Source of the DNA: JANNPJ01 sp965200525
GTDB taxonomy: Bacteria > Actinomycetota > Actinomycetes > Actinomycetales > Kineosporiaceae
Length of the DNA stretch: 64,000 nucleotides
NCBI GenBank assembly: GCA_965200525.1
Contig: OZ241368.1
Location: 4,464,001 to 4,528,000 of the forward strand
Direction: 5' to 3'
A program made the position numbers and the translations under genes. The notes beneath the pieces are model-generated. The model did not search any database. It had not been told where the DNA came from and worked only from the letters and a program-made list of their open reading frames with translations. Below, in pieces: positions 55,169 through 63,804 of this stretch. The number at the start of each line of letters is the position of its first letter. Within the stretch, counting starts at the first letter, position 1.

Positions 55169-57000
55169 GCCCCGGTTCCTACGCCGCACAGAGCCTGGAC
55201 GGGATCGACGGGCCGGCCCACGCCAGCCCGGCCGCGGCGTCCCACCTGCCCCCGGCCTTTCCCGGGCGGGCCCCCTGGGGCACCGCCTCCAAGCTGCGGG
55301 CCTGGCAGCAGGAGGCCCTGGACGCCTACCTGAGCGCCGACCCGCAGGACTTTCTCGCGGTCGCCACCCCCGGCGCCGGCAAGACGACGTTCGCCCTGCG
55401 GATCGCTACCGAGCTGCTCGAGCGGCGGGTGGTCAAGCGGATCACCGTGGTGTGCCCGACCGAGCACCTCAAGCGCCAGTGGGCCGACGCCGCCCAGCGG
55501 GTCGGGATCCACCTCGATCCCAACTTCACCAACGCCCAGGGCACCCACGGCCAGGCCTACGACGGCGTCGCGGTCACCTACGCCCAGGTGGCCAGCAAGC
55601 CGGCCCTGCACCGCAACCGCACCGAGGCCGGCCGCACGCTGGTCATCCTGGACGAGATCCACCACGGTGGCGACGCGCTGTCCTGGGGCGACGGCGTCCG
55701 GGAGGCGTTCGACCCGGCCACCCGCCGGCTGGCCCTGACCGGCACGCCGTTCCGGTCCGACACCAGTCCGATCCCGTTCGTGGAGTACGAGGAGGACCGC
55801 GAGGGCATCCGCCGCTCGAAGGCCGACCACTCCTACGGTTACGCCAACGCCCTGCGCGACGGCGTCGTCCGCCCGGTGATGTTCCTGGCCTACTCAGGCG
55901 CGATGCGCTGGCGGACCAGTGCCGGCGACGAGGTGGCGGCCCGGCTGGGCGAGCCGATGACCAAGGACTTGATCGCGCAGGCCTGGCGGACGGCGCTGAA
56001 CCCGAAGGGGGAGTGGATCCCCTCGGTGCTGGCCGCCGCGGACAAGCGGCTGACCGAGATCCGCCGCGGCGTCCCGGACGCCGGCGGCATGGTGATCGCC
56101 ACCGACCAGGAGACCGCCCGGGCCTACGCCGGCACCCTGAAACAGATCACCGGCGAGTCGCCGACCGTGGTGCTCTCCGACGACGGCGGGTCCTCGGAGC
56201 GGATCGAGGAGTTCACCGCGGGCACCCAGCGCTGGATGGTCGCGGTCCGGATGGTCTCCGAAGGGGTCGACGTGCCCCGGCTGGCGGTCGGCGTCTACGC
56301 GACGTCCACCTCCACCCCGCTGTTCTTCGCCCAGGCGGTGGGCCGGTTCGTCCGGGTCCGGCGACGGGGCGAGACGGCGTCGATCTTCCTGCCCAGCGTG
56401 CCGACCCTGCTCGATCTGGCCGCCCAGCTGGAGATCGAGCGCGACCACGCCCTCGACCGGCCCAAGAACGAGGACGACGACGGGCTCTCGCTCGCGGACG
56501 ACCTGCTGGCCGACGCCAACCGGGAGGAGAAGGCCTCGGGCGAGCTGGAGAAGCTGGCCTTCGAGGCGCTCGACTCGCAGGCCACCTTCGACCGGGTGCT
56601 CTACGACAAGCAGGAGTTCGGTACCCAGGCCGAGATCGGCAGCGACGAGGAGCAGGACTTCCTCGGCATTCCCGGCCTGCTCGAGCCCGACCAGGTGACC
56701 ACCCTGCTGCGCCAGCGGCAGGCGGCCCAGCTGGCCAAGGGCAGCGCCAAGGGGGCCGCGGCGGCCGGTCGGCCGGGGGCCGAAGTGGTCGAGGTGAGCG
56801 GACACCGGCAGATCACCGCCCTGCGCAAGGAGCTGCACAGCCTGGTCGGGGCCTGGTCGCGGCGCACCGGGCAGCCGCACGGCGTGGTGCACGCCAACAT
56901 CCGCCAGACCTGCGGCGGTCCCGAGGTGCCCCAAGCCAGCGCCGAGCAGTTGCAGCACCGAATTGACACTCTGCGTAAGTGGTTCGTCAGCAGAAAGTAG
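55165..57000 (+). CDS. superfamily-2 DEAD/DEAH helicase
   Basis: 611-residue ATPase. Walker A ATPGAGKTTFALRIATELL near residue 66, Ia VVCPTEHLKRQW, Walker B with DEIHH (VILDEIHHGGDAL) near 157, III LTGTPFRSD, and motifs V/VI VRMVSEGVDVPRLAVGVYA and FFAQAVGRFVRV near 395. The type resembles XPB/RecG-like nucleic-acid translocases common in actinobacteria. The C-terminal part is acidic and helical, ending in a segment ALRKELHSLVGAWSRRTGQP. GTG 55165 overlaps an upstream ORF by four bases and lacks an SD. DUF3039 lies 1.9 kb upstream. Confidence 0.93.
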   Translation: MSPGSYAAQSLDGIDGPAHASPAAASHLPPAFPGRAPWGTASKLRAWQQEALDAYLSADPQDFLAVATPGAGKTTFALRIATELLERRVVKRITVVCPTEHLKRQWADAAQRVGIHLDPNFTNAQGTHGQAYDGVAVTYAQVASKPALHRNRTEAGRTLVILDEIHHGGDALSWGDGVREAFDPATRRLALTGTPFRSDTSPIPFVEYEEDREGIRRSKADHSYGYANALRDGVVRPVMFLAYSGAMRWRTSAGDEVAARLGEPMTKDLIAQAWRTALNPKGEWIPSVLAAADKRLTEIRRGVPDAGGMVIATDQETARAYAGTLKQITGESPTVVLSDDGGSSERIEEFTAGTQRWMVAVRMVSEGVDVPRLAVGVYATSTSTPLFFAQAVGRFVRVRRRGETASIFLPSVPTLLDLAAQLEIERDHALDRPKNEDDDGLSLADDLLADANREEKASGELEKLAFEALDSQATFDRVLYDKQEFGTQAEIGSDEEQDFLGIPGLLEPDQVTTLLRQRQAAQLAKGSAKGAAAAGRPGAEVVEVSGHRQITALRKELHSLVGAWSRRTGQPHGVVHANIRQTCGGPEVPQASAEQLQHRIDTLRKWFVSRK

Positions 57001-57072
57001 CCGTGTTCGCCTGCCGGTAGGACATCGGTCACCGGCCGGAAACTATCCGGGCTGATGTGGCGTTGAACGGCC

Positions 57073-57399
57073 ATGGAGCTGACCTGTCCGAAATGTCAGG
57101 GGCCGATGCGCTCGTACGAGCGCAGCGGCGTCACCGTCGATCAGTGCGCCGAGTGCCGGGGCATCTTTCTCGACCGCGGAGAACTGGAGCGGCTGACCTA
57201 CGCCGAGACGTCGTTCCACTCCTCGGCCCGGGCCCTGGCCGACGTGCCCCCGCCGTCACCGCCGGCCTACGCCCGGTCGAGCTACGACCAGGGCGACGAG
57301 GGCTACCGGGACGGGCGGTACCGGGAGAACCGGTACGACGACCACTACGCCCCGCGGCGAAGCAAACGGAAGTCGTTCCTGGAGGAACTCTTCGACTGA
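57073..57399 (+). CDS. TFIIB-type zinc-ribbon protein
   Basis: 108-residue protein. The N-terminal zinc ribbon has C-x2-C pairs (LTCPKCQGPM and DQCAECRGIFLDRGELERL) in the first 45 residues. The rest is rich in Tyr, Asp, Arg and Pro (YDQGDEGYRDGRY) and ends RRSKRKSFLEELFD, a conserved C-terminal motif of this small family. Role unknown. ATG 57073 has no strong SD. It is 15 bp from the FAD oxidase gene on the same strand, so probably co-transcribed. Confidence 0.88.
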   Translation: MELTCPKCQGPMRSYERSGVTVDQCAECRGIFLDRGELERLTYAETSFHSSARALADVPPPSPPAYARSSYDQGDEGYRDGRYRENRYDDHYAPRRSKRKSFLEELFD

Positions 57400-57414
57400 G
57401 ACGTACGGTGAGGG

Positions 57415-58821
57415 ATGAGCACAACGACCCGAACCGGCGGCGTGAGTACCGGCGGCGTGGCCACCGCCCTGCTGGCCCAGTTGCCGGCCGATGTGGTGGT
57501 GACCGATCCCGACCGGCTGGAGAGCTACCGCTACGACCGGGCCATGTTCTGCCCGGCCGGGGTGCCCGCCGCGGTGGTGCTGGCCCGCGAGACCGCCCAC
57601 GTGCAGGCCGCCCTGCGGGTGGCCTCGGCCCTGGGCGTGCCGGTCGTCCCGCAGGGGGCGCGCAGCGGGCTGTCGGGGGCGGCCAACGCGATCGAGGGCT
57701 GCATCGTGATCAGCACCGAGCGGATGAACCAGGTGCTCGAGGTCGACCCGGCCAACCGCCTGGTCGTGACCCAGCCCGGGGTGTTCAACGCCGACCTGTC
57801 CCGGGCCGTCGGCGAGCACGGGCTGTTCTACCCGCCCGATCCGTCGAGCTGGGAGTTCTGCTCGATCGGCGGCAACCTGTCGACCAACTCCGGCGGCCTG
57901 TGCTGCGTGAAGTACGGCGTGACCGGCGACTACGTGCTCGGCCTGGAGGTGGTGCTGGCCTCCGGCGAGGTGCTGCGGACCGGTCGGCGCACGGTCAAGG
58001 GCGTGGCCGGGTACGACCTGAACCGGCTGTTCGTCGGCAGTGAGGGCACTCTCGGCGTGATCACCGAGGCCACCCTCTCGCTGCGGCCGGCCGCCCAGCA
58101 GCCGCACACGATGGCCGCCCTGTTCGCCTCGACCCGGGCCGCGGCCTCGGCCGTGAGCGCGATCATCGCGGCCGGCCACGTGCCCAGCCTGCTGGAGCTG
58201 ATGGACTCGGCCAGCGTGCGGGCCTCGGCCGCGTTCCTGCGCACCGACCTGCCGGTGGACTGCGCGGCCATGCTGCTGGCCCAGTCCGACACCGGCGGTG
58301 CGGCCGGGCTGGCCGAGGTGGCGGCGATGGCCGAGCTGGCCGAGGGCGCCGGCGCCACCGATGTCATCCTGGCCGACGACCCGGGCGAGGCCGACCTGCT
58401 GATGGCGGCCCGGCGCTGTGTGCTGCTGGCCTTCGAGGCGATGGGCACCACGATGATCGACGACATCTGCGTGCCCCGGACCAGGCTGGCCGAGCTGATG
58501 ACCGGGGTCGAGCGGATCGCGGCCGAGTCCGGCCTGGTGATCGGGCTGCTCGGGCACGCCGGCGACGGCAACATGCACCCGACCGTGGTGTTCGACGGCG
58601 CCGACCCGAACCAGGCCCGGCGGGCCCAGGAGTCGTTCGGGGCGGTGATGCAGCTCGGCCTCGACCTCGGCGGCACCATCACCGGCGAGCACGGGGTCGG
58701 CCTGCTGAAGCGGGAATGGCTGGCCCAGGAGATCGGCCCGGTCGCGGTCGAGCTGCACCGGGCGCTCAAGCGGGCCGTCGACCCGGCCGGAATCCTCAAC
58801 CCGGGCAAGGTCTTCGACTGA
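57415..58821 (+). CDS. FAD-linked oxidase (GlcD/D-lactate dehydrogenase type)
   Basis: 468-residue VAO-superfamily enzyme. The FAD domain has PVVPQGARSGLSGAANAIEG near residues 76-95, PDPSSWEFCSIGGNLSTNSG near 140, and GTLGVITEATLSLRP near 210. The C-terminal cap has GHAGDGNMHPTVVFD near 380 and ITGEHGVGLLKREWL near 420. It oxidises a 2-hydroxy acid such as glycolate or D-lactate in relatives; the electron acceptor is not visible. ATG 57415 follows ggtgaggg. Confidence 0.95.
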   Translation: MSTTTRTGGVSTGGVATALLAQLPADVVVTDPDRLESYRYDRAMFCPAGVPAAVVLARETAHVQAALRVASALGVPVVPQGARSGLSGAANAIEGCIVISTERMNQVLEVDPANRLVVTQPGVFNADLSRAVGEHGLFYPPDPSSWEFCSIGGNLSTNSGGLCCVKYGVTGDYVLGLEVVLASGEVLRTGRRTVKGVAGYDLNRLFVGSEGTLGVITEATLSLRPAAQQPHTMAALFASTRAAASAVSAIIAAGHVPSLLELMDSASVRASAAFLRTDLPVDCAAMLLAQSDTGGAAGLAEVAAMAELAEGAGATDVILADDPGEADLLMAARRCVLLAFEAMGTTMIDDICVPRTRLAELMTGVERIAAESGLVIGLLGHAGDGNMHPTVVFDGADPNQARRAQESFGAVMQLGLDLGGTITGEHGVGLLKREWLAQEIGPVAVELHRALKRAVDPAGILNPGKVFD

Positions 58822-58857
58822 CCCAGCGAGTGAACCTTCGAACGACCCGGTGAGACG

Positions 58858-59763
58858 TCAGGCGGCGTCGGGCTCGATCAGGCCCTCGGCCTCCAGCTCC
58901 TCGACCAGGTCGCGGATCGAGGGGCAGCTCGCCGTGGGCAGGAAGGCCCGGACGATCGCGGCGTCGGCCCCGCTCATCCGCCGGGCGGCCGCGGCCAGCG
59001 GCTCGACGCTCGTCTCGGCCAGGATCGCCGCCAGCTCGGCCGGCTCGGCGCCGTTCAGCGCGGCCCGGGTGGCGCCCAGCAGATTGAGCAGGCCGAACCC
59101 GGCCGAACTGCTGACCAGCCCGCCGATCCCGGAGGCCACCGAGTACGGCAGTTCGCGATCGATCAGCGCCCGCAGCACCGCGGCCACCCCGGCGGACACC
59201 TCGCTCGAGTTCGGCCGCGGTAGCTCCAGGGCGACGCTCTCGGCGCCGTCCTGAGCCAGGACGTCGAAAGCCGGCTCCCAGCCGGGAACGGCCGGCACCC
59301 GGAACCAGGCCGGCACGCTGAAGTCGATCGCGTCCAGGGCCAGCCGGGCGGCGTCGGCCCTCGAGTCGGCCGCCGCGAACGGCAGTTCCAGGCCGAGCAG
59401 CTCGATCCGGTGGTTGTCGAACAGCAGCACCCGGGCCGCCCGCAGCTCGCCGAGCAGGTCGTCGGCGTCCGGGTCGGGGATCAGCACGATCGGCAGCCCG
59501 TGGTCGGAGGCCAGCAGACCGCCGATCATGGTCTCGGTGGCCGAGGCGGGCACCCGCAGCGGACCGACCAGATCGCCGTACCAGGCCAGCTGGTGCTCGC
59601 GGTGCCCGTTCAGGGCCGCGGCGATCGCGGCCGGATCGGCGCCGCCGGGCAGGGTGTCGCCGAGCAGGTGGTCGAGCAGGGGCTCGACCACCGGGCCGCT
59701 GCCGGACAGTCCCGCGCCCGGCAGTCCGGGCAGCGGCCCGGCCGCGGGAAGGTGGCTCGCCAT
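58858..59763 (-). CDS. conserved hypothetical protein
   Basis: 301-residue soluble protein, acidic and rich in Ala and Leu. Not recognised. It reads like a globular alpha/beta protein with repeated strand-helix pieces, for example LPIVLIPDPDADDLLGELRA and RVLLFDNHRIELLGLEL, and a conserved-looking Ser/Gly stretch ASGIGGLVSSSAGFGLLNLL near 205. No signal peptide or membrane segment. Codon use is typical of the window, so it is a real gene. It lies 76 bp before pncA on the same strand order (pncB-pncA-this gene) and convergent with the FAD oxidase. Confidence 0.7.
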   Translation of the reverse strand: MASHLPAAGPLPGLPGAGLSGSGPVVEPLLDHLLGDTLPGGADPAAIAAALNGHREHQLAWYGDLVGPLRVPASATETMIGGLLASDHGLPIVLIPDPDADDLLGELRAARVLLFDNHRIELLGLELPFAAADSRADAARLALDAIDFSVPAWFRVPAVPGWEPAFDVLAQDGAESVALELPRPNSSEVSAGVAAVLRALIDRELPYSVASGIGGLVSSSAGFGLLNLLGATRAALNGAEPAELAAILAETSVEPLAAAARRMSGADAAIVRAFLPTASCPSIRDLVEELEAEGLIEPDAA

Positions 59764-59839
59764 GGGCCGAACCCTACTCAGAACCGGGGGACGCCGGGAC
59801 CAGGCCCAGCGGTCCCGGCTCAGCTCAGCTCAGGGGAGC

Positions 59840-60451
59840 TCAGGGGAGCTCGGGGGAGCGGGGGACCCCGACCAGCTCGGCCCCGGCCGTGCGGAGCTGG
59901 TCCAGGGCCGCGACCGTGGTCGGGGCGGCCACCCCGACGGTGAGGTCGAGCAGTACCCGGGTCCGGAACCCGGCCTTCACCGCGTCCAGCGCGGTCGCCC
60001 GCACGCAGTGGTCGGTGGCGATCCCGACCACGTCGACGTCCTCGATGCCCCGCCCGCGCAGCCAGTCGGCCAGCCCCGTGGGCGCGCCGCCGTCAGGGCC
60101 GTCGTAGTGGCCGGTGTGGCCCTCGAACCCGGAGTAGGCGGCCTGGTGCTCGCCCTTGCGGAACCAGGCCTCGACCCGGGTGCGGTCGAGGGCCGGGTGG
60201 GACTTCGGGCCGTCGCTGCCGACCACGCAGTGGGCCGGCCAGCTGTCCACGAAGTCGGGGTGGTCGGAGAAGTGATCGCCCGGGTCGACGTGCCAGTCGA
60301 GCGTGCCGACGACGGCCGCGTAGTCGGTCTGCGGCTCGGCCAGGTAGGCGGTGATCCCGGCCGCGACCGCGGCGCCACCGCCCACCGGCAGCGACCCGCC
60401 TTCGCAGAAGTCGTTCTGGACGTCGACCACGATCAGTGCGCGCCGGCTCAT
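59840..60451 (-). CDS. pncA: nicotinamidase
   Basis: 203-residue isochorismatase-fold enzyme that deamidates nicotinamide to nicotinate. The catalytic Asp is in ALIVVDVQNDFCEGG near residue 10, the metal ligands in GTLDWHVDPGDHFSDHPDF, the Lys in WFRKGEHQ near 107, and the nucleophile Cys in GIATDHCVRATALDAVKAG near 149. ATG 60451 has ggtggagag upstream; an ATG-like start eight codons earlier is possible. It follows pncB on the same strand, so salvage of nicotinamide to nicotinate mononucleotide is encoded as a unit. Confidence 0.95.
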   Translation of the reverse strand: MSRRALIVVDVQNDFCEGGSLPVGGGAAVAAGITAYLAEPQTDYAAVVGTLDWHVDPGDHFSDHPDFVDSWPAHCVVGSDGPKSHPALDRTRVEAWFRKGEHQAAYSGFEGHTGHYDGPDGGAPTGLADWLRGRGIEDVDVVGIATDHCVRATALDAVKAGFRTRVLLDLTVGVAAPTTVAALDQLRTAGAELVGVPRSPELP

Positions 60452-60510
60452 CTGTCTCTCCACCTCTCGGGACACCTTCAGGACCAGCTCAGGACGGGAT
60501 CAGCACGGGA

Positions 60511-61809
60511 TCAGGACGCCGGAAGGCCTTCGAACCGGGTCGGGATCACCGGTTCGCCCCGGGACAGCTGCCGGGCCGCCGCCGGCAGCTGGGCCAGCGA
60601 ATCGCGGTGCCGGGCCCGGGCGTCGTCCAGGGTCGTCGACCGGACCGCCGTCCCCCGCTCGAACAGCGGCGACTGCAGCTCCCGGACGTCGTCGCGAACC
60701 GTCGGGGGGCGCCCGACACTGAGCAGCTCCTCGACCGCCGTCCCGTCGCCGTCGTGCCGCCGGCCGGCCCACTTGCGCCCGCCCACGCCGACCTTGCCGT
60801 CGCTGCGCTTGGCCACCGACTGCCAGCTGCCGTCCGGGTGCTCCTTGGCCACCAACTTGTAGACCATCCCGGCGGTGGGTGCCCCCGACCCGGTGACCAG
60901 CGACGTCCCCACGCCGTAGGAGTCGACCGGCGCGGCCGCCAGGGCCGCGATCGCGAACTCGTCGAGGTCGCTGGTGACGACGATCCGGGTGCCGGTCGCG
61001 CCGAGCGAGTCGAGCTGCCGGCGGACGGCGTGGGCCTGCTGCAGCAGGTCGCCGGAGTCGAGCCGGACCGCGCCGAGCTCGGTGCCGCCGGCCTTGATCG
61101 CGGCCTCGACCCCGCGCTGGATGTCGAAGGTGTCGACCAGCAGGGTGGTCCCGGTGCCGAGGGCAGCGACCTGCGCCGCGAAGGCGGACTGCTCGTCGTC
61201 GTGAACCATGGTGAAGGCGTGCGCGGCCGTGCCCATCGTCGGGACGCCGTACCGGGCACCGGCGGCCAGGTTGCTGGTCCCGACGAACCCGGCCAGGTAG
61301 GCGGCCCGGGCCGCGGCCACGGCCGACTCCTCGTGGGTGCGCCGCGAGCCCATCTCCAGGCAGGGCCGGCCGTCGGCGGCCGAGATCATCCGGCTGGCCG
61401 CGGCGGCCACAGCGCTGTCGTGGTTGAGCACCGACAGGACCATGGTCTCCAGCAGCACCGCCTCGGCGAAGCTGCTCTCCACGCTGAGCACGGGCGAACC
61501 GGGCAGGTAGCACTCGCCCTCGTCGTACCCCCAGATGTCGCCGCCGAACCGGTATCCGGCCAGCCAGCGCAGGGTGTCGGCGTCCACCACCCGGCCCCGC
61601 TCGAGGGCGGCCAGGTCGGCGTCGTCGAACCGGAAATCGCGGATCGCCGCCAGCAGCCGGCCGGTGCCGGCCACCACCCCGTACCGCCGCCCGTCGGGCA
61701 GCCGGCGGGCGAACACCTCGAACACGCAGCGGCGCTCGGCCGCTCCGCTGGCCCGGGCGGCCTGCACCATGGTGAGCTCGTAGTGATCGGTCAGCAGGGC
61801 TGTGCTCAT
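60511..61809 (-). CDS. pncB: nicotinate phosphoribosyltransferase
   Basis: 432-residue type II phosphoribosyltransferase fold enzyme making nicotinate mononucleotide from nicotinate and PRPP. Typical are ALLTDHYELTMVQAA at the N-terminus, FARRLPDGRRYGVVAG, EMGSRRTHEESAVAAARAAY near 150, the phosphorylatable His region MGTAAHAFTMVHDDE near 190, VRLDSGDLLQQAHAVRRQLD, and GVGTSLVTG near 300. ATG 61809 gives MSTALLTDHYELT. It lies 25 bp after DUF2017 and 59 bp before pncA on the same strand, so clpS-DUF2017-pncB-pncA may be one transcript. Confidence 0.96.
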   Translation of the reverse strand: MSTALLTDHYELTMVQAARASGAAERRCVFEVFARRLPDGRRYGVVAGTGRLLAAIRDFRFDDADLAALERGRVVDADTLRWLAGYRFGGDIWGYDEGECYLPGSPVLSVESSFAEAVLLETMVLSVLNHDSAVAAAASRMISAADGRPCLEMGSRRTHEESAVAAARAAYLAGFVGTSNLAAGARYGVPTMGTAAHAFTMVHDDEQSAFAAQVAALGTGTTLLVDTFDIQRGVEAAIKAGGTELGAVRLDSGDLLQQAHAVRRQLDSLGATGTRIVVTSDLDEFAIAALAAAPVDSYGVGTSLVTGSGAPTAGMVYKLVAKEHPDGSWQSVAKRSDGKVGVGGRKWAGRRHDGDGTAVEELLSVGRPPTVRDDVRELQSPLFERGTAVRSTTLDDARARHRDSLAQLPAAARQLSRGEPVIPTRFEGLPAS

Positions 61810-61834
61810 GGGTTCTTTCTGTCAGCGATGTCGG

Positions 61835-62440
61835 TCAGCGTCGTTTGGAGACGGCCGCGATCAGGTACTCCTGCCACGAGGTCAGCAACTCGTAGACCGA
61901 GGCCGTGGCCAGCCAGAAGTCGGTGCCCTCGCCGGCCCAGAGCCGCTCGTGCAGCTCCTCGGCGTCCTCGTCGGTCCGCAGCTCGAGTCGCTCGCCGAGC
62001 ACCAGCCGAACGTCGGTGAGGGCCTTCATCAGGGCCAGCGCCTCGTCGGCGGCCAGCACCACCGGCGCCGGCCGGCCGAGGGCGTCGGCGGCCAGCCGGG
62101 CCCCGGAGCGCTTGCGGCCCCGCAGCCCGAACTCGGTCAGCCGACGGTACTCGGCCGAGGCCTCCGGATCGTCCCGGTTGCCCTCGGGCAGCAACCGGGC
62201 CAGGGCCGGGTCGTCGGGCACCGCCGGGGCCGGCCGGGCGTCACCGGCGTCGGCGCCGATGCCGGCGTCCAGATCCATCCCGCGCATGCCGACGATCGCG
62301 GCCAGCGGATCTTCCGAGGCCTGCAGGCCGTCGTCCAGCAGGTCGTCGAGCTGGCCCAGCAACTGCACCAGGACGTCGCGTTCCTGCTGGTCGAGGTTGA
62401 CCCGCACGCCGGATCGGGTGGTCTTGAACGGCAGCGCCAT
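61835..62440 (-). CDS. DUF2017 family protein
   Basis: 201-residue actinobacterial DUF2017 protein, function unknown. It is mostly helical, with LDQQERDVLVQLLGQLDDLL at residues 15-35, EYRRLTEFGLRGRKRSGARL, and the conserved end ELLTSWQEYLIAAVSKRR. Its ATG 62440 overlaps the clpS stop by one base (TGATG), the constant arrangement in actinobacteria that suggests a link to ClpS-ClpC proteolysis. The open frame continues far upstream, but only the part from 62440 is real. Confidence 0.9.
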   Translation of the reverse strand: MALPFKTTRSGVRVNLDQQERDVLVQLLGQLDDLLDDGLQASEDPLAAIVGMRGMDLDAGIGADAGDARPAPAVPDDPALARLLPEGNRDDPEASAEYRRLTEFGLRGRKRSGARLAADALGRPAPVVLAADEALALMKALTDVRLVLGERLELRTDEDAEELHERLWAGEGTDFWLATASVYELLTSWQEYLIAAVSKRR

Positions 62441-62730
62441 CAGTCGTCCTTGCGGAAGGTGGCCCAGAGCCCGAACTCGTGCATCGCCTCGGTGTCGCGT
62501 TCCATCTCCTCGCGGCTGCCGGTCGAGACCACCGCCCGGCCCTTCTCGTGCACGTCGCGCATCAGGCGCTCGGCCTTGGACCGGTCGTAGCCGAAGTACG
62601 ACTGGAACACGTAGGTGACGTACGACATGGTATTGATCGGATCGTTCCAGACGATGGTGACCCAGGGCACGTCGCGGGCGAGCTCTTCGGCCGAATCCGG
62701 CTTCTCGAGCTCCACGGGCGCGATCGACAC
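62440..62730 (-). CDS. clpS: ATP-dependent Clp protease adaptor ClpS
   Basis: 96-residue N-end-rule adaptor that delivers substrates to ClpC/ClpA. The N-degron pocket is formed by VTIVWNDPINTMSYVTYVFQ (residues about 24-43), with the key ND pair and Met, and VHEKGRAVVSTGSREEMERD holds the His that contacts the substrate. GTG 62730 is tentative: ggagg lies only one base before it, so initiation at GTG 62715 (VELEKPDS) is possible. First gene of the clpS-DUF2017-pncB-pncA run. Confidence 0.95.
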   Translation of the reverse strand: MSIAPVELEKPDSAEELARDVPWVTIVWNDPINTMSYVTYVFQSYFGYDRSKAERLMRDVHEKGRAVVSTGSREEMERDTEAMHEFGLWATFRKDD

Positions 62731-62838
62731 CCCTCCACTGTAGAGCGTGTGCCGGAGGTCGGGTCGACCGTCGTCCCGGCGAGCTGGACGAGGCGCGGGT
62801 CACTCCGTTCCACCAGGGTGTTCCGGCCGATCGGGGCC

Positions 62839-62844
62839 TAGGCT
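62839..62844 (+). promoter_or_regulatory. -10 box for leaderless upstream ORF of MBL gene
   Basis: TAGGCT followed by 8 bases and ATG 62853, the same spacing as before the DUF3039 gene. Confidence 0.55.
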
Positions 62845-62852
62845 CAATTCTC

Positions 62853-62936
62853 ATGAACGGTGTCGATGAAGCGCCTGTCCGGCCGGTTGCCCCTCCTGCT
62901 CCGCTGACCCTGTCCCGGCTCGGAGCCCGGTCATGA
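62853..62936 (+). CDS. 27-residue leaderless upstream ORF coupled to MBL gene
   Basis: ATG 62853 to TGA 62934-62936, product MNGVDEAPVRPVAPPAPL followed by TLSRLGARS. The stop overlaps the ATG of the MBL hydrolase by four bases (ATGA). It starts 8 bases after a TANNNT box, so the mRNA would begin at its ATG. The peptide is Pro-rich (PVRPVAPPAPL), a sequence that can slow ribosomes. It could be a leader peptide, or an unannotated N-terminal fusion partner in another frame; unproven. Confidence 0.5.
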   Translation: MNGVDEAPVRPVAPPAPLTLSRLGARS

Positions 62937-63748
62937 GGCTCACCGTGGTCGGCTGCTCCGGCTCGTTCCCCGGCCCGGACTCGGCCGCCTCCTGCTACCT
63001 GATCGAGGCCGAGGACGAGCACCGCACCTGGCGGATCGTCGTCGACCTGGGCAGCGGCTCGCTGGGGCCGCTGCAGCGGCTGGTCGACCTGCGCCAGATC
63101 GACGCCGTCGTCATCTCCCACCTGCACCCCGACCACTTCATGGACCTGTGCGGGCTGTACGTGGCCCGGCGGTACCACCCGTCCGGGGTGATCGCCGATC
63201 CGCTGCCGGTCTACGGGCCCGAGCACACGGCCGAGCGGATCCTGCAGGCCTACGGGCCGGACGCGGTCGAGGAGCTGCCCAAGGTCTACGAGGTGCGACC
63301 GCTGCAGAACGGCGGGCAGTTCTCGGTCGGGCCGGTCCGGATCACCACCCGGCTGGTCGACCACCCGGTGACCGCCTACGGCATGCGGTTCGAGCACGAC
63401 GGCCAGGTGATCGCCTACTCCGGCGACACCGACAGCTGCCCGGCCCTGCTCGAGCTGGCCCAGGACGCCGACCTGCTGCTGGCCGAGGCCTCCTTCCAGG
63501 AGGGCCGGGACGAGCCGCGCGGGGTGCACCTGACCGGGCGGCGAGCCGGCGAGGCGGCCCGCGACGCCGTGGCCCGCCGCCTCGTGCTCACCCACATCCC
63601 GGTCTGGACCCGGCTCGACGTGGTCGTGGCCGAGGCCGAGCTGGTCTACCCGGGCCCGGTCGAGGCCGCCGTGGCCGGGGGCACCTACCTGCTCGAGGAC
63701 GTCCGGGTGCCGGCCGCGAGCCGGGGGCGAAACGTTCGGGTTCGGTAA
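62933..63748 (+). CDS. MBL-fold metallo-hydrolase (RNase Z-like)
   Basis: 271-residue metallo-beta-lactamase-fold protein. Metal ligands: SHLHPDHFMDLCGLY (HxHxDH) near residues 63-77, LVDHPVTAYGMRF near 143, YSGDTDSCPALLELA near 163, and LVLTHIPVW near 220. The glycine turn VVGCSGSFPGPDSAASCYL opens the protein. Members of this group, placed before rph in actinobacteria, are thought to act on RNA or cyclic nucleotides. ATG 62933 overlaps a 27-codon upstream ORF; cggag lies 7-8 bases upstream as a usable SD. rph follows after 56 bp. Confidence 0.93.
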   Translation: MRLTVVGCSGSFPGPDSAASCYLIEAEDEHRTWRIVVDLGSGSLGPLQRLVDLRQIDAVVISHLHPDHFMDLCGLYVARRYHPSGVIADPLPVYGPEHTAERILQAYGPDAVEELPKVYEVRPLQNGGQFSVGPVRITTRLVDHPVTAYGMRFEHDGQVIAYSGDTDSCPALLELAQDADLLLAEASFQEGRDEPRGVHLTGRRAGEAARDAVARRLVLTHIPVWTRLDVVVAEAELVYPGPVEAAVAGGTYLLEDVRVPAASRGRNVRVR

Positions 63749-63792
63749 TCGCGGGGCCGGGCCCCGTCCGGCTGCCTGCCGGCGGCAGCTAA

Positions 63793-63798
63793 TAGTCT
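63793..63798 (+). promoter_or_regulatory. -10 box before rph
   Basis: TAGTCT followed by 6 bases and ATG 63805, with no SD; probable leaderless start of rph independent of the MBL gene. Confidence 0.5.
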
Positions 63799-63804
63799 GG
63801 CCGG

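Noticed and set aside
62441..63595. Upstream extension of the DUF2017 frame
   Set aside because: It runs antisense through clpS and the MBL gene; the TGATG overlap with clpS fixes the true start at 62440.
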